Origin: an uncultured Ruminococcus sp.
GTDB taxonomy: Bacteria; Bacillota; Clostridia; Oscillospirales; CAG-382
Assembly: GCA_902783535.1 (NCBI GenBank)
Contig: CACZRJ010000030.1
Coordinates: 1 to 5,690, forward strand
DNA length: 5,690 nucleotides
Direction of reading: 5' to 3'
Part shown: in pieces, positions 1-5,289 of the stretch
Position numbering within the stretch: position 1 is the stretch's first letter
Layout: the number at the start of each line of letters is the position of its first letter
Translations under genes and position numbers: made by a program
Notes under the pieces: model-generated
Told to the model about the DNA's origin: nothing
The model's input: only the letters and a program-made list of their open reading frames with translations
Databases searched by the model: none

Positions 1-22
1 CGCTGAGGACCGGATGCATTCA

Positions 23-50
23 TTCACAAAATATTCCGAATACATATAAT
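23..50 (+). promoter_or_regulatory. Probable sigma-A promoter of the phosphodiesterase/phosphoribosyltransferase operon
   Basis: TTCACA (23-28, one mismatch to the TTGACA consensus) is followed after 16 bases by a perfect TATAAT (45-50) in an AT-rich stretch. Transcription would start near 57, giving a short leader of about 25 bases that contains the AGGAAG ribosome binding site at 61-66. There is no room for a riboswitch in that leader. Bases 1-22 hold nothing I can assign. A TGA at 4-6 could end an upstream gene, but this cannot be decided from so few bases. Confidence 0.6.
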
Positions 51-80
51 ACATATTGAAAGGAAGTCGTTCTGATCATC

Positions 81-809
81 ATGAAAGACACCATCAAAAT
101 TCCGAATCACGGAAACACGAAAATCGTCGCTCACCGCGGATTGTCCGGCATCGAGCGTGAGAACACCTGCGCGGCATTCGTCGCCGCCGGAAACCGGAGC
201 TATTTCGGCATCGAAACGGACGTCCGGATCACGGTCGACGGACATTATGTCCTGCTTCACGACAATGACACCGCCCGCAACTGCATCGACTGCCTGGAAC
301 CGGAGAAATCGACCTTCCAGTCCCTGCGCAGACTGCAGTACAAGGATACGGACGAGACTTTCGACCGCGGCGACCTGATGATGCCGACCCTCCAGGAGTA
401 CGTCAAGATCTGCAGGACTTACGGCAAGGTCTGCGTTCTCGAATTCAAGGGCGGATTTTCGGAGAAAATGTGCGCGGAAGTCGTCAAGATCATTTCCGAC
501 ATGGAATATCTCGATCAGATCATCTTCATTTCATTCTCCTGGGACAACCTGCTCCATCTGAAAGCGGTCTGCCCGCAGGCGAAAGCCCAGTGGCTGACGT
601 GGGATCAGAAGCCGGAAGAGATCGTCGATCAGCTGGTCGAGCATGACATCGGACTGGATGCGTTTTTCAAGACGCTCACCAAAGAGAACGTCAAACTGCT
701 TCACGACCGCGGCGTCGTCGTCAACTGCTGGACGGTCGACCGTCTGGAGGACGCCGAGCAGCTGATCGAAATGGGCGTCGACCAGATCACATCCAACATT
801 CTCGAGTGA
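81..809 (+). CDS. Glycerophosphodiester phosphodiesterase family protein (cytosolic)
   Basis: This 242-residue protein matches the GDPD TIM-barrel family, which hydrolyses glycerophosphodiesters such as glycerophosphocholine to glycerol 3-phosphate and an alcohol. The family signature is visible in order: VAHRG with His18 and Arg19, ENT at 27-29, the metal-binding GIETDVR with Glu45 and Asp47, LLHD with the second catalytic His60, and LEFK with Glu121 and Lys123. The C-terminus has the typical CWTVD segment and a GVDQITSN ending equivalent to the usual GVDGIITD. The length is normal for the short bacterial form. There is no signal peptide or membrane segment, so it should act in the cytoplasm. 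The ATG at 81 is preceded by AGGAAG at 61-66, a rather long spacing of 14 bases. The stop lies 11 bases before the next gene, so it is probably co-transcribed with the purine transferases. The exact substrate cannot be read from the sequence. Confidence 0.93.
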   Translation: MKDTIKIPNHGNTKIVAHRGLSGIERENTCAAFVAAGNRSYFGIETDVRITVDGHYVLLHDNDTARNCIDCLEPEKSTFQSLRRLQYKDTDETFDRGDLMMPTLQEYVKICRTYGKVCVLEFKGGFSEKMCAEVVKIISDMEYLDQIIFISFSWDNLLHLKAVCPQAKAQWLTWDQKPEEIVDQLVEHDIGLDAFFKTLTKENVKLLHDRGVVVNCWTVDRLEDAEQLIEMGVDQITSNILE

Positions 810-820
810 GGTGAGGAAAG

Positions 821-1393
821 ATGGCAGCGAAGGAACAGCTTTATTACGAAATGACGATCGCCGGGTGCAGGCGGAAACTCCCCGTCTGCCCGATCAATGA
901 CGACCTCTCCATCGCCGGATTCGTGATTTTCGGAGATCCGGAACTGACGGTCAGGTGCGCGGAGGAACTTCTGAAACTCGCCCCGGAATACGACTATCTG
1001 CTGACGGCGGAGGCCAAGGGGATCCCGCTGGTCCATGAGATGGCGAGGCAGCACGGAGACAAAAAATACATGCTCGCCCGCAAGGCGGTCAAACTGTATA
1101 TGACGGACGTTCTCGACGTTGCGGTCCGCTCGATCACGACCGACCGCGTTCAGCACCTGTTCATCGACGGACCGGACGCCGCCGCGATGAAGGGCAAACG
1201 GATCCTGATCGTCGACGACGTCATTTCCACCGGAGAATCGCTCCGCGCCTTGGAGACGCTCGTCGAACAGGCCGGCGGAATCATCTGCGGCCGGATGGCC
1301 ATCCTTGCCGAGGGCGACGCCATCGGACGCGAAGACATCAAGTTTTTGGAGCCGCTGCCTCTGTTCCGTCCGGACGGAACTCCGATCGAATAG
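821..1393 (+). CDS. Phosphoribosyltransferase family protein, adenine-PRT-like, base specificity unassigned
   Basis: This 190-residue type I phosphoribosyltransferase should transfer the phosphoribosyl group of PRPP to a base, releasing pyrophosphate. The diagnostic PRPP-binding loop VDDVISTGES is at residues 131-140, with the acidic pair Asp132-Asp133 after a hydrophobic strand. A pyrophosphate-loop candidate EAKGIPL lies at 64-70, and ARKAVKLYM at 86-94 resembles the region following it in adenine phosphoribosyltransferases. The N-terminal hood (about 1-45) would set base specificity and is not one I can assign. Adenine phosphoribosyltransferase is my best guess, with a hypoxanthine/guanine enzyme or a PRPP-binding regulator as alternatives. 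The start is supported by a GAGGTGAGG ribosome binding site at 808-816, which overlaps the stop of the upstream gene. It ends 9 bases before xpt, and the two transferases have the same length, 190 residues, but share little outside the PRPP loop. Confidence 0.85.
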   Translation: MAAKEQLYYEMTIAGCRRKLPVCPINDDLSIAGFVIFGDPELTVRCAEELLKLAPEYDYLLTAEAKGIPLVHEMARQHGDKKYMLARKAVKLYMTDVLDVAVRSITTDRVQHLFIDGPDAAAMKGKRILIVDDVISTGESLRALETLVEQAGGIICGRMAILAEGDAIGREDIKFLEPLPLFRPDGTPIE

Positions 1394-1402
1394 GAGACCC
1401 GC

Positions 1403-1975
1403 ATGAAACAGCTGGAGGACAGGATCCGCAGGGACGGCGTCGTGCGCGGGACAGACATCCTGAAAGTGGACAGTTTTCTGAATCACCAGGTCGACCCGGC
1501 GCTGCTCAGGGAGATGGGAAAAGAATTCAAAAGACTGTTCGACGGAGAAACAATCGACCGCATCCTGACCATCGAGGCGTCGGGCATCGCCGTCGCCACG
1601 GCGGCCGCGATGGAATTCGGCTGCCCGCTGGTTTTCGCGAAAAAGTCAAAGACATCCAACCAGTCGGACGACGTCTACAGCGCGGACGCGTTCTCGTTCA
1701 CGCACGGATGGACGAACACCATCGTTGTGTCAAAGGAATACCTGCACAAAGGGGAGCGTGTGCTTCTGATCGACGATTTTCTCGCAACCGGATCCGCGCT
1801 GAGAGCGCTGCGGGACATCGTGCTCCAGGCCGGGGCCGTTCCGGCCGGCGCGGGGATCGTCATTGAGAAGGCTTTCCAGCCCGGCGGCGACGAGCTGCGG
1901 GCGGAAGGACTCCGGATCGAGTCGCTTGCGAGGATCCGGTCGATGAGCGAAGCGGACGGGATCGAATTCTGCTGA
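1403..1975 (+). CDS. xpt: Xanthine phosphoribosyltransferase
   Basis: Xpt converts xanthine plus PRPP to XMP in the cytoplasm, feeding guanine nucleotide synthesis. The 190-residue protein matches the Bacillus-type Xpt along its full length. It has the N-terminal motif LKVDSFLNHQVDP (20-32), the TIEASGIA loop (56-63), VFAKKSK (77-83), the PRPP-binding stretch LLIDDFLATGSA (121-132) with Asp124-Asp125, IVIEKAFQPG, and the late ESLARI motif. The ATG is 6 bases after AGGAG at 1392-1396, which overlaps the TAG stop of the preceding transferase, so the two are translated from one message. In Bacillus subtilis xpt is itself behind a guanine riboswitch. Here the riboswitch lies downstream of xpt and drives the next operon, so xpt is presumably transcribed from the promoter near 23-50. 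Confidence 0.95.
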   Translation: MKQLEDRIRRDGVVRGTDILKVDSFLNHQVDPALLREMGKEFKRLFDGETIDRILTIEASGIAVATAAAMEFGCPLVFAKKSKTSNQSDDVYSADAFSFTHGWTNTIVVSKEYLHKGERVLLIDDFLATGSALRALRDIVLQAGAVPAGAGIVIEKAFQPGGDELRAEGLRIESLARIRSMSEADGIEFC

Positions 1976-2076
1976 CGGGACCGTTTCGGCGGCATGGTGA
2001 TTTTTCACAATATTCATTCGTAAAATTCGTATCTGTGTATAAAAGCGACGAAAAAGCCGAAAGTCACCGGAAGACC
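1976..2076 (+). other. Intergenic stretch after xpt with no clear terminator
   Basis: These roughly 100 bases between the xpt stop and the next promoter become AT-rich after about 1995. I found no strong intrinsic terminator. The only hairpin is a 4-bp GTGA/TCAC stem around 1997-2008 with a TTTT loop and no following T-run. Some read-through from xpt into the riboswitch leader is therefore possible, and it would still be subject to the attenuator. Confidence 0.5.
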
Positions 2077-2104
2077 TTGACGGGAACCGAAAAAAGGTTA
2101 TAAT
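2077..2104 (+). promoter_or_regulatory. Strong sigma-A promoter of the purine transporter operon
   Basis: TTGACG (2077-2082, one mismatch) is separated by 16 bases from a perfect TATAAT (2099-2104). The predicted transcription start near 2111 lies about 20 bases before the P1 stem of the purine aptamer, the usual geometry for a riboswitch leader. I see no PurR-box-like or other operator overlapping it. Confidence 0.8.
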
Positions 2105-2131
2105 GAAATCAGACAATCGAATAGAGATCTA

Positions 2132-2200
2132 GCTTGTATATCCTCTGAGATATGGTCAGAAAGTTTCTACCGGACCGCCGTAAATGGTCCGACTATAAGC
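2132..2200 (+). promoter_or_regulatory. Purine riboswitch aptamer, guanine class
   Basis: All conserved parts of the purine aptamer are present. P1 pairs GCTTGTA (2132-2138) with TATAAGC (2194-2200), 7 bp with one G-U. P2 pairs TCTGA (2144-2148) with TCAGA (2156-2160), closing loop GATATGG (2149-2155). J2/3 is the invariant GTTTCTACC (2163-2171). P3 pairs CGGACCG (2171-2177) with TGGTCCG (2185-2191), closing loop CCGTAAA (2178-2184), and the two loops can kiss through the usual GG/CC contacts. The specificity base equivalent to position 74 of the B. subtilis xpt aptamer is C2193, which predicts guanine or hypoxanthine rather than adenine. The other ligand-contacting bases, equivalent to U22, U47 and U51, are also canonical (T2139, T2164, T2168), which argues against 2'-deoxyguanosine variants. 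J1/2 reads TATC where the xpt aptamer has TAAT. Confidence 0.95.
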
Positions 2201-2252
2201 ATGATTTTCGCTTTTCATTCGAAGAATCCGAAGCGGGAACAGGCTTATGTCG
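2190..2252 (+). promoter_or_regulatory. Predicted antiterminator of the guanine riboswitch
   Basis: The 3' half of P1 together with the end of P3 (2190-2200) can pair with GCTTATGTCG (2243-2252) in the terminator loop. This makes 10 base pairs with a single bulged T2194. Inside it, CGCTTT (2209-2214) pairs with GAAGCG (2230-2235), which is the first half of the terminator 5' arm, and is capped by a small ATTC/GAAT hairpin (2217-2227). Both helices compete with P1 or with the terminator, so this is the expected ligand-free ON structure. The pairing is read directly; its use in the cell is inferred. Confidence 0.72.
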
Positions 2253-2270
2253 TTCCCGCTTCCGCTTTTT
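2230..2270 (+). terminator. Intrinsic terminator (riboswitch expression platform)
   Basis: GAAGCGGGAAC (2230-2240) and GTTCCCGCTTC (2252-2262) form a perfect 11-bp stem with an 11-base loop, followed by CGC and TTTTT (2266-2270). It lies 30 bases beyond the aptamer and 61 bases before the lipoprotein start. With ligand bound, P1 holds 2194-2200, the antiterminator cannot form and this hairpin stops transcription. Confidence 0.92.
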
Positions 2271-2331
2271 GCCCGGCATGCGGGAAATGATTCAGCCAAA
2301 AAAGAAAATAATATAGATAAAGGGGAATATC

Positions 2332-3663
2332 ATGAAAAAGATTCTTTCCGCAGTTCTTTGTGCCCTGCTCGTCCTGACATGCGTCGCTTTCGCCGCGTGC
2401 TCGAACACTCCGGCTGAAGAGTCCAAACCTGCAGAACCCACCGCGTACGGTTTCACGGGAGAAAAAGATCTCGCGAAGACCGGAACCGTTGATACGGTTG
2501 CTGCCGACGTCAACGTGACGGGCGATCCTTCCGCCGTGAAGATCGGCCTGATTCTTGTCGGCGACGCCACCGAAGGCTACACCAAAGCTCACATGGACGG
2601 CATCAAAGGCGCCGCGCAGGCTCTTGGCATTTCCGACAGCCAGCTGCTTTGGAAATACAAGGTCGAAGAGAGCGAGGCCGTGACCGAGGCCGGCAAACAG
2701 CTGATCACTGAGGGGTGCACCTACATCTTTTCGAACTCCTACGGCCATCAGGATTATATGGCCGCCCTTGCGAAGGATTATCCTAACGTTCATTTCGTCG
2801 CCATGACCGGCGATACCGCCGCGAAGACCAACCTTCCCAACTTCAGCAACGCTTTCACGGCTGTTTACGAGTCCCGCTACGTGTCCGGCGTCATTGCCGG
2901 TCTGAAACTGGCCGAACTCATCAAAGACGGAAAAATCTCCGACAGCAACAAGAGCGGCGACAACATCAAGATCGGCTACGTCGGTGCCTTCAACTATGCT
3001 GAAGTCGTTTCCGGCTACACCGCATTCTATCTCGGCTTGAAATCCGTTGTCAACAACGTCGTGATGGATGTTCAATACACCAGCTCCTGGTTCGATTTCG
3101 ATAAAGAAAAGGCTGCCGCTGAAACTCTGATCAGCAGAGGCTGCGTCATCATCGGCCAGCACGCCGACTCCGCCGGCGCTCCCACCGCTGTTCAGGAAGC
3201 GTTCAAGAAAGGCACCGTCGTCTATTCCGTCGGATACAACGTCTCTATGCTCGATGCATGCCCGGATGCCGCTCTGACCTCCGCTTCCAACACCTGGCAG
3301 GTCTATTACCAGTACGCATTCTCCGAAGCGATCAACGGCGGAAACATCGCCACGAACTGGGCGGCGGGCTACGGCAGGGCCGCAGTGAACACGACCGAGC
3401 TCGGAAAAGCCTGCGCTCCGGGTACCGAAGAGAAGGTTGCCGAGGTTGTCGCGAAACTGAAATCCGGCGAAGTGAAGGTTTTCGACACCACCAAGTTCAC
3501 GGTTGGCGGTAAAAATGTCACATGGGCTTACGCGACCGACTCTGACAACGACTGGACGAACGATTCCAACAATGTCATTTCCGACGGTCAGTACTACGAG
3601 TCCTATGTCCAGAGCGCTCCGTCCTTCTCCCTGAGAATCGACGGCATCACCGAACTGAACTGA
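2332..3663 (+). CDS. BMP-family nucleoside/purine ABC transporter substrate-binding lipoprotein
   Basis: This 443-residue protein is the extracellular binding component of a BMP/Nup-type ABC importer, the family that includes the purine nucleoside receptors PnrA and B. subtilis NupN. It starts with a lipoprotein signal: Lys2-Lys3, a hydrophobic core at about 4-20, and a lipobox FAAC with Cys23 as the lipidated residue, followed by a Pro/Glu/Ser-rich linker. The BMP domain begins at KIGLILVGDATEGY (about 70-83). Family-like segments follow: TEGCTYIFSNSYGHQDY, YPNVHFVAMTG, the ESRYVSGVIAGL helix, IGYVGAF, and CVIIGQHADSAGAPTAVQ. It is somewhat longer than the classic 350-residue members, with an extra C-terminal tail after about 400. 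AGGGG at 2321-2325 sits 6 bases before the ATG. It is the first gene after the guanine riboswitch, which supports a purine cargo; nucleosides such as guanosine are the likeliest. By eye it uses more T-ending codons than neighbouring genes, consistent with high expression. Confidence 0.92.
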   Translation: MKKILSAVLCALLVLTCVAFAACSNTPAEESKPAEPTAYGFTGEKDLAKTGTVDTVAADVNVTGDPSAVKIGLILVGDATEGYTKAHMDGIKGAAQALGISDSQLLWKYKVEESEAVTEAGKQLITEGCTYIFSNSYGHQDYMAALAKDYPNVHFVAMTGDTAAKTNLPNFSNAFTAVYESRYVSGVIAGLKLAELIKDGKISDSNKSGDNIKIGYVGAFNYAEVVSGYTAFYLGLKSVVNNVVMDVQYTSSWFDFDKEKAAAETLISRGCVIIGQHADSAGAPTAVQEAFKKGTVVYSVGYNVSMLDACPDAALTSASNTWQVYYQYAFSEAINGGNIATNWAAGYGRAAVNTTELGKACAPGTEEKVAEVVAKLKSGEVKVFDTTKFTVGGKNVTWAYATDSDNDWTNDSNNVISDGQYYESYVQSAPSFSLRIDGITELN

Positions 3664-3678
3664 TTGCGAAGTTATGCT

Positions 3679-3717
3679 GCGGGGAGCCGTTTTCAACGGC
3701 TTCCCGCCCTATTTTGT
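3679..3717 (+). terminator. Intercistronic hairpin, likely partial terminator or mRNA-stabilising stem
   Basis: GCGGGGAGCCGTT (3679-3691) pairs with AACGGCTTCCCGC (3695-3707) over 13 bp with one G-U and a TTC loop. It is followed by CC and the moderately T-rich TATTTTGT (3710-3717). It lies between the lipoprotein stop and the ribosome binding site of the ATPase. The T-tract is interrupted, so it should be leaky. Such an element would give excess binding protein over ATPase and permease, the usual stoichiometry for these importers. Confidence 0.7.
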
Positions 3718-3738
3718 TGACCTTTGGGGGAATTTCCG

Positions 3739-5289
3739 ATGGGCGAAAAAAACCCGATCATTCAATTGAAGGGAATCACGAAACGGTTTGGTACCAAGGT
3801 GCTCGCGAATGACGACGTCACCATGGACATCTATCCGGGAGAGGTTCTCTCGCTGCTCGGAGAAAACGGCAGCGGCAAAACGACTCTGCTGAATATGCTT
3901 TCGGGGATTTACTATCCCGACAGCGGGGAGATCTATGTCCGCGGGGAGCGCGTTTCCATCCGGTCTCCGCACGACGCCTATCTTCTCGGCATCTGCATGA
4001 TCCACCAGCATTTCAAACTGGTGGAAGTTTTCAGCGCGACGGAGAACGTCGTTCTGGGTCTTCAGGAAAACGGAAAGATGGACCTGAAAAAAGCAGCCGC
4101 ACGCATCCGCGAGATCTGCGAAGAGTACGGTTTCGAGGTCAATCCGGACCAGAAGGTTTACGACATGACCGTTTCCCAGAAGCAGACGCTTGAGATCGTC
4201 AAGGCGCTTTACAGGGGCGCCGACATCCTGATCCTCGACGAACCGACGGCGGTCCTGACGCCGCAGGAAACGGAGAAACTGTTCACGGTCATCAGAAACA
4301 TGCAGAAGTCGGGAAAGACCATCATCATCATTACGCACAAGCTGCAGGAGGTTCTGGAGATCTCCGACCGCGTCGCGGTCCTCAGAAAGGGCAGATACAT
4401 CGCGACAGTGCCGACGGCCGAGGCGACGGAGCAGTCGCTGACGGAAATGATGGTCGGCGGGAAAGTGGAGCTGAACATCGACCGTCCGGAGCCGAAAAAT
4501 CCTGAACTGCGTATCCACGTCGCGCATCTGACCTGTCAGAATTCCGATCATCTGGACGCGCTGAAAGACGTTTCTTTCGACGCCTATTCCGGAGAGATCC
4601 TCGGGATCGCCGGGATTTCCGGATGCGGCCAGAAGGAGCTCCTGGAATCCATCGCCGGACTGCAGAAAATCGAGCCCGGCGGAGAGATCGTCTACTACGC
4701 GCCCGGCGGAGAAGCGGAATCGCTTGTCGGAAAGTCTCCCAAGAAAATCCGGAAGATGGGCGTCGCGCTCTCGTTCGTTCCCGAAGACCGTCTGGGTATG
4801 GGGCTCGTCGGCGGAATGGGAATGACCGGCAACATGATGCTGAAGGAATACAGCCACGGACTCTCTCCCGTGGCGGATCAGAAGCCGTCGAAGCGTCTTG
4901 CGGAACAGATCCGCGACGAGCTCGGCGTCGTCACGCCCTCCATTTCCACACCGGTCCGGATGCTTTCCGGCGGCAACGTTCAGAAGGTCCTTGTCGGAAG
5001 AGAACTTTCCTCCGCGCCGACCGTGCTGATGACGGCTTACGCCGTGCGCGGTCTGGACATCAATACATCCTATGTGATTTACCGCCTGCTGAATGAACAG
5101 AAGGAAAAAGGCGTCGCCGTCATTTTCGTCGGAGAAGACCTCGACGTCCTGCTCGCTTTGTCCGACAGGATCCTCGTCCTTTGCGGCGGCCGCGTCAGCG
5201 GACTGCTGGATGCCAGGACCGCGACGAAGGAGGACGTCGGGTATCTGATGACGAATCTTCCGAAAGCACAGGAAGGATGGAACGCATGA
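3739..5289 (+). CDS. ABC transporter ATP-binding protein, double nucleotide-binding domain, BMP/Nup-type importer
   Basis: This 516-residue cytoplasmic ATPase has two fused ABC domains, as in sugar RbsA and nucleoside NupO transporters, and should power the importer whose receptor is encoded upstream. Domain 1 (about 7-240) has Walker A GENGSGKTT (41-49), a Q-loop at Gln90, a divergent signature TVSQKQ (144-149) in place of LSGGQ, Walker B ILILDEP with Asp167 and Glu168, and the switch His200. Domain 2 (about 257-510) has a degenerate Walker A GISGCGQKE (292-300) lacking the Lys, a good LSGGN signature (409-413), and a Walker B region VLMTAYAVRGLD (429-440) without the Asp-Glu pair. Loss of catalytic residues in the second domain is usual in this group. 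I chose the ATG at 3739 because GGGGG (3726-3730) sits 8 bases upstream. A TTG at 3724 would add five residues but would overlap that site. The stop overlaps the next start as ATGA. Confidence 0.93.
   Translation: MGEKNPIIQLKGITKRFGTKVLANDDVTMDIYPGEVLSLLGENGSGKTTLLNMLSGIYYPDSGEIYVRGERVSIRSPHDAYLLGICMIHQHFKLVEVFSATENVVLGLQENGKMDLKKAAARIREICEEYGFEVNPDQKVYDMTVSQKQTLEIVKALYRGADILILDEPTAVLTPQETEKLFTVIRNMQKSGKTIIIITHKLQEVLEISDRVAVLRKGRYIATVPTAEATEQSLTEMMVGGKVELNIDRPEPKNPELRIHVAHLTCQNSDHLDALKDVSFDAYSGEILGIAGISGCGQKELLESIAGLQKIEPGGEIVYYAPGGEAESLVGKSPKKIRKMGVALSFVPEDRLGMGLVGGMGMTGNMMLKEYSHGLSPVADQKPSKRLAEQIRDELGVVTPSISTPVRMLSGGNVQKVLVGRELSSAPTVLMTAYAVRGLDINTSYVIYRLLNEQKEKGVAVIFVGEDLDVLLALSDRILVLCGGRVSGLLDARTATKEDVGYLMTNLPKAQEGWNA

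Noticed and set aside
23..36. Similarity of TTCACAAAATATTC to TTCACAATATTC at 2004-2015 as a shared operator
   Set aside because: The match needs a two-base gap, is AT-rich, and the second copy is not placed at the downstream promoter, so chance is the simpler explanation.
701..1486. Minus-strand open frame across the phosphoribosyltransferase
   Set aside because: It spans parts of three genuine plus-strand genes with clear motifs and good ribosome binding sites, so it is a shadow frame.
1997..2008. GTGA/TCAC hairpin after xpt as a terminator
   Set aside because: It has only four base pairs and the T-run is the loop rather than a 3' tail, so termination is unlikely.
2004..2043. Possible second promoter upstream of the riboswitch (TTCACA with a TATAAA at 2038-2043)
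   Set aside because: The spacing between these hexamers is about 28 bases, there is no -35 at 17 bases from the TATAAA, and the promoter at 2077-2104 is far better.
2272..2284. CCCG-GCATG-CGGG palindrome just after the riboswitch terminator
   Set aside because: It is a 4-bp stem too short to act as a terminator and too far from the start codon to hide the ribosome binding site.
2245..3696. Long minus-strand open frame opposite the lipoprotein gene
   Set aside because: It is the antisense shadow of a GC-rich, clearly recognised BMP gene. Its translation is low-complexity Val/Gly/Asp/Phe-rich without family motifs, and it runs through the riboswitch terminator region.
3724..3738. TTG at 3724 as the ATPase start
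   Set aside because: It would sit on the G-run that serves as ribosome binding site for the ATG at 3739, and homologous proteins begin close to the first beta strand, which fits the ATG.
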